Shown here one piece after another: positions 10,201 to 22,314 of a stretch of 64,000 bases of DNA. The stretch spans positions 87,049,333 to 87,113,332 of the forward strand of contig OV884013.1 of NCBI GenBank assembly GCA_930367205.1, in the 5' to 3' direction. The stretch comes from Acanthosoma haemorrhoidale (Eukaryota > Arthropoda > Insecta > Hemiptera > Acanthosomatidae). A model generated the notes under the pieces. The model worked only from the letters and a program-made list of their open reading frames with translations. It was not told the DNA's origin and ran no database searches. Positions within the stretch are counted from its first letter, which is position 1, and each line of letters starts with the position of its first letter. The position numbers were made by a program, and so were the translations under genes.

Positions 10201-12660
10201 TTTGACTAAATGCTTCACTGAAGTACACACAAATTTTAAAATAAAAAAATTTAATGTCATATTGAATTATAAAAACTTCTGCATATCGTTTTTTTCTAGT
10301 TTCTTATTGTATTGGTAACCCCGTTTGAGGTTCACCTCAGGAAGGGGGGTAAAAAAAAAAAGTTTCTTATTGCTGGATCCGTCTATGACCTTTTTTACCA
10401 AATGCATTTTAACAAACTTTTATTTTATTTCATAATTATTATTATCATTTCCTACAGTTAGGCAGAACTGAGTTTGTTTATCTGTACATTGTTATTTACA
10501 GTGGACACGGGGCTATAATAAATATTACTCATAAATCTATTCTATTATAAGATTTCGTATTGTCTCTGGCATACAATGAAAGGTGCTGTGAGCTACCCTG
10601 AGAGTCAAGCGTTATTAAAAGCAGGGTTTTTACGACAATTGCCGAGCGACCAGTAAACCACAGCAATTGGGACATTTCAGGGTCCCAAGTGGGTGCGGGA
10701 CCGAAACACTAAATCCAACCGCACTTCGGCTTATGTTAATGAAAAAGATTCATTTGCACTTTACCGAGGGGTTGGTTGGCAGTGGAAGGGGTGGTTTTGA
10801 ATTTAAATTGACTCTGAGCAGCTATATAGCGTTCCATGGTCTTTTATTGCCTGCCTTATTCAGGCTCATAACGAGTATACCTATAACCTGTCTTTCACTC
10901 TCTCTTGTAAAGCTAAGAACCAAGGTGAAACTATTATCGATATGTTTATAAATCCATAGCATAAACAAACAATTTATTTTATTTAAAGTTATTTTATTTT
11001 TCCCCCATTCCTCTTTTCAAATTTTGAGAGCTTTGGAAAAAACATAAACCATTTCTAGATATTACGTACCTATGAACTAAAAACGACATTATCTTTTTCA
11101 AATTCACAACTAACCAGTCCATTGTTGCATTTTTAAGCTTAAATATTGAAATAAGATTCAACAGGAAATGAAATGTTAACCTCATTAATAATAAACATTG
11201 GAAGTTTGTTAGTTGGACTAAAGACAGCAAATTGAGGAAGAATCAAATTCGGAGAATTTAGATTCGGAAGGTAATGAGCTTGGAGGTTTTTTTTTTTCAT
11301 ATATAGCCTTCACCAGTTGATAGGTTTACTTAGCTTCGGACACCCGTTACGACATTCTCATAATGCTGAGTAATTACCTGGTTTCTTCAAGGAATACGCA
11401 TTAATAAGCTTAAGCTTGGATCAGCGGCAGCATACCGTGAAAAAAGCTGTCACAAATAAATAACGATAATTTAGTCTTTAAAACCCTCGGTTAAGTGCCA
11501 CTGGCTGATATATAATATTCAAAATTGATACGAACATCCGTTTTTCAATATTTCGGTGGCTTTGGTCATTTGTCTCCTCGGTCCTATTTTACATTCAGGT
11601 TTTTTTGGGTTTTTTTAACGTCTACCAAATCCCGCTGTTAAATGTCACACGACTGCCAGGAAATCCTAAAAGCGCCCTAGATGAAGGGGAAATATTCTGG
11701 TCCTATAGGAACTCGAAGATTATGCTAATCTTCCCTCAAGAATGTCAAAGGAGAAGTGTTGTATTTACATAATGCTGGAGACTCAGTTGTGTTCATGCCG
11801 ACACTTTAAAGCAACTGTAGCCTGTCTGACCACTTAACATTTTAAATATATATTTATCACTTTGGAATTTATTTGAGTTGCTCTTTGTTATTGCCCAAGT
11901 CATACAATTCTTGTCAACACTACTTCTACTTTTTTATGGACTAAGCTACTACAGTTTATGGTAGCTATCAGCGGAATTGAATATTTACAATGATGAACAA
12001 GAATCAAAGTTCCTACAATAACAGATACACTCCAAAGTATCCCAGGTATATTTCTTGGGGCCGAAGCTATACAGTTGTAAAAGTAAGGGTTAAATTAATA
12101 AAGGATTGACCACCATCCACATAGATACTGTACAACCCACGCTCCGAAGGACGATATGACGCCGCCTGGCTGGGCCCCTTAGTGTAATTACCGACATTAA
12201 AACACATTTAGCCCTTTTAATATTTCTATAACCGTGGATATAAAATGAAAAGATCAATGGTTGATTATTTTATCCACCATTCTATTAGCCAAAGGTCAGA
12301 TTTTCGTACAGACCTCTTTCCAATTGTTTAATTATAACATAGAAGAGAAAGGGCAATTTGTCACATTTTATCGTTCGGCCAGGTAATGTCTCACATTCGG
12401 TAACATGTACGAATAAATTGGATCTGATATTCTTCATAAACATTTTATATTCCTATTAAAGTTTTACTTAAACAATTTCCTCTTTCTAAAGATACATCAC
12501 CTACCTACGGTAATTATTAACGAAACTCAAAATTAACATAAAATAAAATTCTTCGTTAATTCTTCATAGGTTATGGGAACACATATTTACCCATATCGAA
12601 GCAGAAATGATTATACTATAAATGTCCATTTTGTGAAACGGCATATGATGGCTTGAATTA
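10201..12660. other. Long AT-rich noncoding stretch
   Basis: No gene supported. Near 10319-10358 a short foldback (GAGGT, TC, ACCTC) is followed by GGGGGGTAAAAAAAAAAAG, which could be the 3' tail of an unidentified retroposon. A mildly GC-richer patch lies at 10620-10720. Small open frames at 10667-10951 and 10994-11230 carry no recognisable domain. Confidence 0.35.
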
Positions 12661-13170
12661 ACTTCTTTATTGTGCTAAAATTACAATCTGCCTTATTAGG
12701 CAAGTAATTGAGATAAATGTTCTCATTCATACCACATTTACAATTCATCATTCACTCGCTCATTCATACAATATTTACGAACAGCCCAGAGGCCTCCCAA
12801 ATCCACATGTTTGTCACCTCCCTGTCACACCCTCCATACGACAGAGGAAGCGGAGTCTTGAGAAGTCCCCCACGCTCCTCCATCAGCCGCGTCACCGGAT
12901 AAGAGCTAGTGGAGGCTGACGAAGAGCGCGAGAGCCACAGACGCTCAGGATATGATTGGAGAAACTGGACATTGCCAGGACTCCCACTGTCACGCATTTA
13001 CAGCTTGGCACGAGGCCACCGCCGATTCAGTCTCCGAGGAGGATTATAGGGAGGAGTGGTTCAGTGACTGGATAGGCTACTATGGAATTTCATGAACTTG
13101 GAAGGGATGAGTTCGAGAATGTAGGGTTTATAGATCGATATGAAGGGTTATGTTCGATGTAATAAGGGGC
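12661..13170 (-). mobile_element. Family A LINE, 3' fragment
   Basis: This is a minus-strand copy of the 3' part of the jockey-like LINE seen complete to its tail at 16208-17610. It begins inside the coding sequence (minus-strand AATGCCCCTTATTAC, near 13165), passes through the end of the reading frame and the shared 3' UTR (GGAGGAGCGTGGGGGACTT near 12880), and ends with the family terminus GCACAATAAAGAAGT at 12661. It is truncated at the 5' end, as is typical of LINEs. No clear target duplication was found. Confidence 0.8.
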
Positions 13171-13989
13171 ATTTATTAAAAAAATTTCCGTTAGTCATTC
13201 CGTTAATTACAAAAAATAATTCCGTTTCAATCAATGAATCGTTTCACAATCAATGATTTGCATTTTGATCGATCGATTTTGTATGGGTTTGATGGGATAT
13301 TGATTAATGACTCTAAATGTAGATACATGAAGCAAAACTTCAGTTCAAATTATCATCTCCCTAAACATTACGAATACACTTTTAATCAAAGGTTTATTTA
13401 CATAAATCCCCCAACACATATTATTAATTTAGAGATCTTTAATTTGATACCTAACGAAATATAATAGAGAACTTTTTTTTGTTTTGCTAATTAATTTATT
13501 ATTTAACATTTACGATTGTCCATGGGCTGATTTTATTTTTAGCATCTTCATAGCATGAAAATAATATTATAATGTTAAGTAGCTAATACAGGATTCTTTC
13601 TCTCTTCTCCATCGTTTTGCACATTTAAACGTTAAGCACCTTTATCGTCTATAATAGTCAATTCAGCAATTCATTATTTTTTCTCCTTAAAAGACAAATT
13701 TTAATTTAGAAGTTATTGTCACATTATTTTCATGTGTCAATGACAACAGTAGAAACTCATATTATGAGTCATTATATTATACATTCATACGAGGGCTATA
13801 ATATGTATAATGTATACATAGGTGAGAGATCACAACCATCCGATACAACTATCACAAAGGAAACCAATCAAGTTTTCTAAATGAGAACAGAAAAGTGTTG
13901 AAGGCGTCACATGGGAACATACATCAACCCGCGTGTCCAAATGCTTAGCTTGTTTGTCTGAAAAGATCGAGGTCCCTCGCAACACCGCC
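13171..13989. other. AT-rich noncoding stretch
   Basis: No gene supported. A 76-codon open frame at 13234-13464 is AT-driven and has no domain. Confidence 0.35.
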
Positions 13990-14240
13990 ACTTGTTAATT
14001 TTTTTAAAACTCATTTAAAAAAAGTAAATTAGCAATTAATTACTATAACCTAATGAGCGTTGCATGACGTTAATTGAAAACTCTAGATTGCCGGGAGATT
14101 AGTTCGGACTGTCAATTAGTGGTTTTATATAATTAATTAATTGTGAGAAGCGCTCAATAAATTATTTAAAGAGTGCTGTCAATTAGTTACAACGATCGGT
14201 ATTAATTGAGAAATAAACAGCTACATTACGGTATCGGCTT
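13990..14240. promoter_or_regulatory. Homeodomain-site-rich block
   Basis: The 12-base word CTGTCAATTAGT occurs at 14109-14120 and 14176-14187, a spacing of 67. It joins a TGTCA half (TALE/Meis-type) to a TCAATTAG homeodomain core. The same 250 bases also hold AATTAATTAATT near 14131 and several TTAATTG words. Clustered sites of this kind are typical of developmental enhancers, but AT-rich DNA gives such words easily, so function is inference. Confidence 0.3.
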
Positions 14241-14739
14241 GAGACTATCTTAATGCCCGCTCGGCTGGTTATGTAAAAAAGGACGAATAGCAATAAAATA
14301 TTTCATCCAGATACAAGGAAGTGAGCACAGGATAATAGGGCATTCATTACCGAGAAATTGTTATGTATATCATTCGATAAGCTTCGTTAGAAGTACATTA
14401 CTAGTAATTAGTACCACAGATAAACTTTATTTATTTGTTAGATTTAACGATGTGTCAAGTGTACTAGTTATTAGTGGTGTGAACAAATTTTTGACTGTGA
14501 GTGGGGTGATACTACACGATCCACACGTAGGTCAGTGGAGTCCCGCAATGAGATGTACTTAAACGTGGCATCCTCTATGCCATTAAAACGATGTTGTCTC
14601 TTCTTAAACAGTGACGATGGAGGTGTCCGGTCTGTTTCGATAAAAAATAAATGAACTTTATAATTATGTTCCATTTAACAATTATACATCTCGCTAACTA
14701 TTTTGATATCATCATCATTGTATGGTGCTACAACACGTT
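14241..14739. other. Noncoding stretch
   Basis: No gene supported. A 67-codon minus frame at 14471-14674 has no domain. Confidence 0.3.
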
Positions 14740-15090
14740 AACGTGTCTAGGCCACCTAAATTAGCGACCTCCAGGAGTCTCTGTCAAGTGTTGCTGCCAA
14801 CAAGTGGCGGACTCCAAGGCTCCTCGAGTCTCCGGGAGTCAATCTAGCGAAGTCTTGGCCTGCCGGCCGTTCATAGACCGCGGATGACTTCCATCAGCAG
14901 TTTCCTCGGGATCTGCATATCATTCATCATCGCCACATCACCAGCCCACATTAATCTGGCTCGCTTTTCTATGGATAGAATCACCATAGAGGTTATTAAT
15001 ATCCTGGCTGGTCCTCTTTCTCCATCATCCGTTGGTAAGTACCGCTCCAAATATTCGGCTGAGAATCTTTCCCTCAATAATCATAATTTT
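14740..15090 (-). pseudogene. Family C LINE reverse transcriptase C-terminal remnant
   Basis: On the minus strand the frame 15077-14871 contains IEKRARLMWAGDVAMMND and MQIPRKLL. These fit the post-RT signature of non-LTR elements of the pattern RRLRWLGHV.RMDD.RIPK. It continues with GRPRLR near 14845 and, after a frame change, LGVRHLLAATLDRDSWRSL (near 14800-14745), which fits the usual LGVR.W...A.DR..WR ending. Stops and the frame change show that it is inactive. Its relation to the RT fragment at 18.0-18.76 kb is plausible but unproven, because the two do not overlap. Confidence 0.65.
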
Positions 15091-16195
15091 TATGAAGTCC
15101 TTTTAAATTTCCTATCGTTGATTAGTTTGAAAAATAACTGTTTGAAATATCAAACTCTGTAAACATTGTCGTATTACATACTCCTTATGAATATTTCTTT
15201 TACTAAATAAATCTTTTTAATTGCTTAGAAATGTTTATTTCATCATTTCACTAACTCAGTTTAGGGATTTGATAAATCCAAGTTGCTATCATATCCCTGC
15301 GAAATATATACTGATATAATACAGCCAAATCTTTCTTAACGCACATCATGACGTCACCTTCCAATTTTACGCAAGCCAACATCACAAAAAGTCAAACATA
15401 AAAGAAAGACAAATAAGCACTAATATGTTAGTAAAACCCTGACAGCTGTTAATATAAAATTTATGTAAAATTTTACACATCAATTTGGAATAAAACGATG
15501 AAATAATAACCCGATTATGATATCTTTTCAATCCTTTTGTATATCAATATCTTTTGTATAAATATTATGAAACCTAATGTAGAAAATTTGTTATTCCAAA
15601 CAAATTTTTGTTGGGTGACTTGTTTTATAGAGCATTTTTGGCTTTGAGAAAATTTATTATTATTCAAAACAAGACTTCTTAGAACCTGTTGGAGATTCTA
15701 GGAAATAAATCTTAGGCGTGCCGGCGATCCCAATCTGGTCTCCGCATTTAGAAGTCAGAATGCATACCAGTAGACAACAGGGTTGGATGATTAAAATAAA
15801 ACCAAAAAATAATGAAGGGTTATTAATTATATTGTAATATCAAATAAGAATTAGTGCTCGACACGATGAGCATGGTTTCAAATTAAAGATTTAAACGTTC
15901 TGATTAATAATATGTAATATAGTGAGTGACATTAGTGGACTGTGATTGTAAAAAGTAATTATTGCTCTGATTGAAACAGTTTAGACGTCTGCAGTGATAT
16001 GCTTGGGTACATTATTTTATTTTATTTAATGTATTTATATATTTTCTCGAAACCTTGGGTGCTTTTAACTACTTTATATATAACAGATATTTAACCTGTA
16101 TAATATTCCTAGTATATATTAATAATTATTGCATGTAATCTCCATATTATCTGTATAAGTAGCGTTCAATGAGATCTTGCAATCTGCCATGTTTT
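15091..16195. other. AT-rich noncoding stretch
   Basis: No gene supported. A perfect TGACGTCA palindrome is at 15349-15356. A brief GC-richer patch at 15715-15790 shows no recognised element. Confidence 0.35.
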
Positions 16196-16207
16196 AATAT
16201 TGCTATA
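16196..16207. repeat. Target site duplication, left copy (family A LINE)
   Basis: The 12-base word aatattgctata is repeated exactly at 17611-17622. The two copies bracket the LINE at 16208-17610. Confidence 0.85.
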
Positions 16208-17296
16208 CTTCCAATTGTTGAATCCAAAAACCTTTTTCCCACACACCAGTTTGGTTTCCGCCAACGACATTCCACTGCTCAACAAGGCCTTCGCGTTGTT
16301 GATCACATCTCCTCAGCCCTTGAAACCAAACAGTATTGCACTGCTGCCTTTCTCGATATAGCACAAGCTTTTGACAGGGTTTGGCACGCAGGTTTGCTCT
16401 ACAAGCTCAAAAGATATATACCACAGACCCTTTTCCTAATCCTACAGTCCTACCTTTCAAACCGCTTCTTCCAAGTCCGCTGTGGTTTAGAATACTCTAA
16501 CTACTATCCCATAAGTGCAGGAGTTCCACAGGGCAGTGTCCTGGGCCCCATCCTCTATAACCTATTCACCGCTGATGTCCCCTCTACTCCCAATACCTTC
16601 TTGGCCACATTTGCAGATGACAATGCAGTCTTGTCATCCCACCCAGACCCCGACATAGCATCCCATAACCTTCAAAAACACCTTGACGAGATCGAGTATT
16701 GGTGCAATCAATGGCGGATTAAAGTTAATGAAGCAAAATGCTCCCACATTACCTTCACCCTTTGTCGCAAGTCATGTCCACTAGTTTATTTTAATTCTAT
16801 TCCTCTCCCTGTATCCGAGACAGTAAGGTACTTAGGCTTCCATCTTGACAAACGACTGACCTGGAACCCACATACGAGACTAAAAAGACAAGAACTAAAC
16901 AGACGCTTTGGACAACTGTACAGACTACTTCAAAGGACATCCCATCTCTCAATAGAAAATAAACTACTAATCTACAAAGTTATACTTAAACCAATCTGGG
17001 CATACGGAATAGAGCTATGGGGGACAGCAAAAAAGTCGAACATCAAGCGTATCCAATCCTTTCAATCAAAAGTCCTGAGAACAATAGTAAATGCCCCTTA
17101 TTATGTCAGCAACAAAACCCTTCATAACGATCATAATATACCCTACATTCTTGAATTCATCCCTTCCAAGTTTATGAAATCCCATAGTAGCCTTTCCAAC
17201 CACCCTGATCCCGTCGCACAGACATTGCACTGCACCACTCATCCCTATAATCCTCCTCGGAGACTGAAACGGCAGTGGCCTCGTGACCTGCTATAA
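16208..17296 (+). CDS. Reverse transcriptase, C-terminal two thirds (jockey-like LINE)
   Basis: The frame is open for 375 codons from an ATG at 16169, but the first 13 codons lie in flanking DNA, so that ATG is fortuitous and the LINE part starts at residue 14. Counting from that ATG, the RT landmarks are QFGFRQRHST (27-36), the first catalytic Asp in FLDIAQAFD (Asp63), AGVPQGSVLGP (117-127), the FADD active site (148-151), YLGFHLDKRLTW (221-232) and the thumb-region KPIWAYGIELWG (274-285). This order is that of jockey-clade elements. The product would synthesise cDNA on target-primed DNA. The missing parts are the endonuclease, the RT N-terminus and ORF1. The frame has no internal stop. Confidence 0.9.
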   Translation, partial: LPIVESKNLFPTHQFGFRQRHSTAQQGLRVVDHISSALETKQYCTAAFLDIAQAFDRVWHAGLLYKLKRYIPQTLFLILQSYLSNRFFQVRCGLEYSNYYPISAGVPQGSVLGPILYNLFTADVPSTPNTFLATFADDNAVLSSHPDPDIASHNLQKHLDEIEYWCNQWRIKVNEAKCSHITFTLCRKSCPLVYFNSIPLPVSETVRYLGFHLDKRLTWNPHTRLKRQELNRRFGQLYRLLQRTSHLSIENKLLIYKVILKPIWAYGIELWGTAKKSNIKRIQSFQSKVLRTIVNAPYYVSNKTLHNDHNIPYILEFIPSKFMKSHSSLSNHPDPVAQTLHCTTHPYNPPRRLKRQWPRDLL

Positions 17297-17610
17297 ATGC
17301 GTGAAAGTGGGAGTCCTGGCAATGGCCAGTTTCTGCAATCATGTCCTGAGCGTCTGTGGCTCTCACGCACTTGGTCCGCCTCCACTGGCTAGTGCGCGGC
17401 TGACGGAGGAGCGTGGGGGACTTCCCAAGACTCCGCTTTCTCTTCGCGGTGGATTTGGGGGGTCTCTGGGCTGTCTGTAAATATTGTATGAATGAGCGAG
17501 TGAATGATGAACTGTAAATATGGTATGAATGAGAGCATTTATCTTAATTACTTATTGCCTCATAAAAGGCAGATTGTAATTTTAGCACAATAGAGGAATT
17601 TAACAAGTAA
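16208..17610 (+). mobile_element. Family A jockey-like LINE, 5'-truncated copy
   Basis: This is a non-LTR retrotransposon copy of 1403 bases bounded by a perfect 12-base target duplication (16196-16207 and 17611-17622). Its left end falls inside the reverse transcriptase domain, the usual result of incomplete reverse transcription. The reading frame runs to 17296, followed by a roughly 300-base 3' UTR. That UTR has an imperfect 37-base tandem pair (17475-17496 and 17512-17533) and ends with a GGCAGATTGTAATTTTAGC terminus that is repeated in at least five other places in the window. The open frame and clean duplication suggest a fairly recent insertion. Without its 5' half, this copy cannot move by itself. 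Confidence 0.9.
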
Positions 17611-17622
17611 AATATTGCTATA
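17611..17622. repeat. Target site duplication, right copy (family A LINE)
   Basis: Exact second copy of the 12-base word at 16196-16207. Confidence 0.85.
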
Positions 17623-17990
17623 GTTAGAGGTTACATTAGCTGAAACTAAATACAGCTTAAGCTCAGTTGGCAGACATCTATGTTTCCATCCTGGGAACTA
17701 TAACTACCCCACCGGTATTAGACGGCAAAGACAGTTAGTCACACCTCACGGTTGTCACATCAATAATGCATGAAGGCGACTCCCTGTCAAATGTCATATG
17801 TGGTCTCATCAGTCTGAGGCATTGTCAGTTCACGTCGGTACGAGGGAAATTTTGTACGTTGGTCCGGAGATCCTTTGTCATTGTAATTCCTTTGTTTTTA
17901 GCTTTCTGCTGCCACTAATTCGTTCCATATTCAATGGGCCACAAGACGTTACGGATTGTCATTCGATAAGGTTAAGAAATCCGTTACACA
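17623..17990. other. Noncoding stretch, GC-richer in part
   Basis: No gene supported. The patch 17690-17960 is of mixed composition and could be regulatory. A CTCAGTTGGCAGA word near 17661 resembles a tRNA A box, but no B box follows. Confidence 0.25.
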
Positions 17991-17999
17991 CTGGGATCA

Positions 18000-18756
18000 A
18001 TTTTTTTTTTTTCATATCCTTTGATTCGTAGAAGAACGAGCCCCCGCCTCCGACACGTGTCTTTGCAAGTTTCACTCGAGGACCTGCAGACTCAGGATGT
18101 CTCACCTCATGTGTCCGAGCCATATATGGAAATATGTCATGGAAGATTTCCTTATAGTCAGTTGTACTTCTATGCAAGTTTCCTCGCAGTGATTACTTAA
18201 CTCAATATATTTTTTTGAGCTTCCACGTTTATCATGTGCGCGAATAATGGTTACTAATGAGACTGCATCCTCCTCTGTACCTCCACTACCCTAAATAACA
18301 TTCCCAAGATAACTTAATAAACTACAACTACACGCCCTTTTTTTGTCATAAAGTGCGACATCCTCTATTTTCTCCGAGATAATCCCAAGGGTCTTAGTTT
18401 GCATGCATTCATTCTAACACTTTGTTGGCTTCACTCACATATATAATATAATTTCGAGAAGATATTTGACCGCGTAGAAAGAATAAAGAGGCAAACGTTG
18501 TCCGCAAAATTGTTAGAAAAATAATTGCATAAAGCATGCATCCGATTTGCTTCACCCGAGACACCTCAAACGGAGCACAGCTTTCCTCTCCAGAGAACTT
18601 GACATTGGAATCCTTTGTACAGGTTATTCATACGTTCAGATTATGCTTTTTGTAGTGATTCCATACCTTGCTATAACTTTCCACATAACAGCTCGATAAA
18701 GAGAGTCAAAGGCTTTCTTGAAGTCAACTGAGGACAATGGTTTTTGGAATGGGATC
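18000..18756 (-). pseudogene. Family C LINE (RTE-like) reverse transcriptase remnant with 3' tail
   Basis: The minus-strand translation contains VDFKKAFDSLYRAVMWKVI (about 18728-18672), matching the first catalytic block of LINE RTs. It continues with NLYKGFQCQV, an eroded FADNVCLF in place of the usual YADD block (about 18500), and SYLGNV..GSGGTEEDAV (about 18315-18265), the YLG..I...GG.E.DV pattern of RTE-type elements. The 3' end is a GGATATGAAAAAAAAAAAA tail ending near 18001. Several stops and frame changes make it inactive. The 7-base word tgggatc at 17992-17998 and 18750-18756 may be a target duplication, but it is too short to be sure. Confidence 0.65.
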
Positions 18757-20489
18757 TCATTATAAGATTAAAATTCTGAACTCACAACAACAAAGGTCTG
18801 TATTAAGGCTTCATCAGCACCCTTCCCTTATCATGACTTTAATTAAACTCAGTAAAAAGTGCTTCCAAAATAATTTATTATATAGTGAATCATTACACCC
18901 TTGGTACGTCTAAATTGATCAAACCGTTAGGAACGACTTGAGAAATGGAAGGACTCAGGTGTACCAGTGTCATAAAGAGGAGAGTTACACAGTATTTATG
19001 TAAATTAAATGATGATTCAAGTTATAAAGAAGAATTATTATTTTTATGAAGGGATTTTCGCAACGAAACAATTAAGCACCGAAAAGACTGTATTGTTTTC
19101 ATAAAACTACACTTTTCGCACTTCATTAGTTCAGTTGGTTTATTATTTGTTTATTGTGTTCGTTACTATAGGGTGTTTATATGTTTTAAAATAACAAAGT
19201 AATATTTGCATTGTTGAATTTGTGATGAACAATGACTCATCCAAGCAGACCAAAACTAATTAAAGATTTGTTAAAATATTAATATAAAATTACATTCCTA
19301 GTTGAATTAGCTAGAGTTCGTTCGCTCGAGAGTACCGTTGAAAAACCTAAGAAAAACCAATCTAACTGGGCACTTCCCACACATTCCCTTTGTCCCTTCA
19401 TCCTTCATTGCCATTTAGTCATTCGGTGGGTGGAAGTTACCCCTCAATCTTAGATTGACGCACTACTCAAAGGCATTCTCTTGGCGAACGGACAGTAGAA
19501 GCTTTTTCCTTGAGGTAACAGAATGTTATCATTTATGTGAATTTTTACCTTATCGTATATTTTTTAGGTTGATATCTTTTAGTTTTCAAGTTATCAATTT
19601 GTCAAAATAAAAAGATAGTTGAAAACTGACAAGTTGATCAATCTTTAAACTATCTCTGTGCTGGAGATTTAGTTGTAGATTCATTTCAAAACATATTACA
19701 GTAACGTTTTGGGTCAGAATTGACATCCCCCCCATAAATGAAAAGAGATTGTAAAAAAATGTATTGATTCTCACAGAGTCACGAAAGTAAGGCACGCCCC
19801 AGCTAGCTGACTATGATGAATGATGATGAACTATGATGTTCTGGTGGAATTTATGATAGCAAGTAAAATAATATGTTAACTGAACAGTTTAACTGTTTAA
19901 TTAATTTAAACATAAAACATTGTAATTCAAACTTTAAATTAAACAAGTTTCACATTCGTGATGCACGCTCCGTGGGAACCTGGCATTAAGGTCGATTTTT
20001 AACCAAAACCACATTGCGAAGAGTCTAAAAGTAATCCAAGATGAGTTTTATTTGACCATACGTGTTCACTCAAACAACAAAGTTTGAACAAACTTGAGAG
20101 TATTAAAGAGGAGCAGACCTTCTCTGTTTATGGTATACATTGATGACTCAAAAGATCCTTTTTTTACTATTTTACTGAACGTATTATCCGTGAAATGGGC
20201 CAATTTAATTTCTTTACACGAACTAGCAATGAATCATCATGAAACAGATATTGCTCTGCTAATAACGTTTTATGGTGGGTTTATGTGTGTTTATTTGCCT
20301 TCATTCCTCACCGTAATATTTCATTTTGATTTAATTTATATGGCTATGAAGCAGTGCCGATGCATTAAATCAGGCTGTTTTAATGCGCCGTTCATGCGAC
20401 AACAAATGAAGTTCAATCTATAGCGATCAGTTAGTACCATTTGTCATAGACCACACAACTATCTGCTCACCTCAATTGTTAACTCGTAA
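18757..20489. other. AT-rich noncoding stretch
   Basis: No gene supported. Near 19425 a short VIRWVEVTPQS reading recalls gypsy integrase but is too short to call. The 109-codon frame at 20094-20423 has no domain. Confidence 0.3.
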
Positions 20490-20800
20490 TCTATTAATTT
20501 ATTCGATCTGCAAATAATCGATCGAACGAAATTACCTGTCCGTAGGCAGCCAGCCGAATCGACATCATTTAAGCAGGAGCTTTACCGAATTCTGTTCTCC
20601 CCGCTACAAACCAACTCAATGATTCAGGTAACACTCGTTGCTCTGAATAATTCTATCTGCTACCCCACCCAGACCAGAGGACTGCTCAGCGAAATATAAA
20701 CGGTGGCAATTTACAAGTTAATATTTATTTCACAAAATGCTCCGCTTTCATTTGACAGTCCGGGCGTACTGAAATCCCGATAAATATATCAAAACCGTCA
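20490..20800. promoter_or_regulatory. GC-richer noncoding block
   Basis: Mixed-composition block with AATCGATCGA near 20516, no plausible frame and no repeat relationship in the window. Possible regulatory element by contrast only. Confidence 0.15.
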
Positions 20801-22210
20801 CCCGAGTACTTCAAAATTCCCAATCACACCTAATAAATCATTACACTCAATCAATGTTACATTGCATCCAGAGATACCTCCTCATATTATATTTAAATAT
20901 TTCAGTCGCTTAATTCGTATTATAGACATGGCAAAAAATTTAACGTATCCCGTCAGTGTTACGTGATTACATAATCATTATTTATGATCAAACAATGATA
21001 TTTATATTTTTTTAGGATTGTTAATCATAGGTTTGGTGTGATTCAGCAATCCGTTCTAAAGAAATTTTGAATGTTTTTTTTTTAATTAAGTAAACAATTA
21101 TTAATCCTAATGGTGTCAGTTATTAGGTCAAAGGGTCTTCTGGTTAAAAAAATAAAGTGGAAGATTCATGAAAAAGGGTGTACAGTAGAAGAATATCGCT
21201 GTTTCGACCAGGACGAAAGTGTTTATTAAACGGGTCTTGCTTTACAGGATAATATATAATCGAATTAAACAAAATAATATATATAATTTAAACTAGATGG
21301 TCTTTAGATCGTCGGTGGAGTGGGTTAAAAATGTTATTTTATTTAGTTATTTATTTTTACACATTTGAAGTTTGTGATCCCCAATTATTACAAAAATCCA
21401 TGATCAACGGTTTATATCCTGATTTTTTTTCGATGCTAATGTTTAATTGGCGGAACACTTTATAATTTAGGCTTAACTTCACATGACCAAGCTCAAGTTC
21501 AAAATAATTCTGACAGAATTCTATTCGAAATTTGGTCAATCGGGATTCCGAGAATATTGAGTACCTGAATATTGAGTGTGAGATTAGCGAAAATCGACTG
21601 CACTATATTCAAAGGAAATTAACAAACGCTAGGAAACACTAGTATCATAGGTCAAGAAGTGAGCTTCATGCCCTATTTGGTAGATACATCTCCGTGCATG
21701 TTGAAAGGGAGTGGCTATCAAGGTGGCTTCTATCAGAAACTGACTGAAGAGCATCAAATGGGAGCAAACCGGAAAGACAAAATATTAATAACCAGGCACT
21801 TGATCGGCCATTGTTGCAACAATCATCGTTTCCTTCTTGAGCTTCTTGATCATATACTGTGCAGTGAATTCCGACTGACAAGGATCGTGGAGTTTAATAT
21901 GTTAATGAGTCGAGGTCAAAACATATTTGACAAGTAAGCGAGCGCTCTTACCAATGCACTCTAGGAGCCGAGAGAACTGCGTGTAAAATAACTGATGATA
22001 TGTCATCCGATTTGTTTTTAACAGAAAACATTAAACAAATCAGCCAGATTGTATCAAATGAGTTTACTTCAAAAAATATAAAAAGCATGAGACGTTTCAA
22101 GTAAAGCCATTTTTTTTTTCTCGAAAGGAACATGTTCGTGCCCGTTTTAAGCGTCATTAAAAAGGTTTTAAATACGAATTTTTTGGCGATCAATAATATT
22201 TTTAGACTCG
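20801..22210. other. AT-rich noncoding stretch
   Basis: No gene supported. Opposed short frames at 21659-21937 and 21666-21881 overlap and show no domain. Confidence 0.3.
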
Positions 22211-22211
22211 G

Positions 22212-22252
22212 AACTTCTGGAGATTTAAAGGGGCTATGAAAAAAAAAAAAAA
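22212..22252 (+). mobile_element. Family B LINE 3' tail fragment
   Basis: TTTAAAGGGGCTATG followed by a long A run matches the extreme 3' end of the family B LINE at 32.8 kb and, inverted, at 46.44 kb. Only the tail is present. Confidence 0.5.
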
Positions 22253-22314
22253 TATTATTTTAAAACAACAAATCCTGCATATTTCCCATCAAGGGATTTG
22301 ATCAGCAATAACGT

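Noticed and set aside
19400..19480. Gypsy integrase-like reading VIRWVEVTPQS
   Set aside because: Only about ten residues fit, with no flanking integrase similarity.
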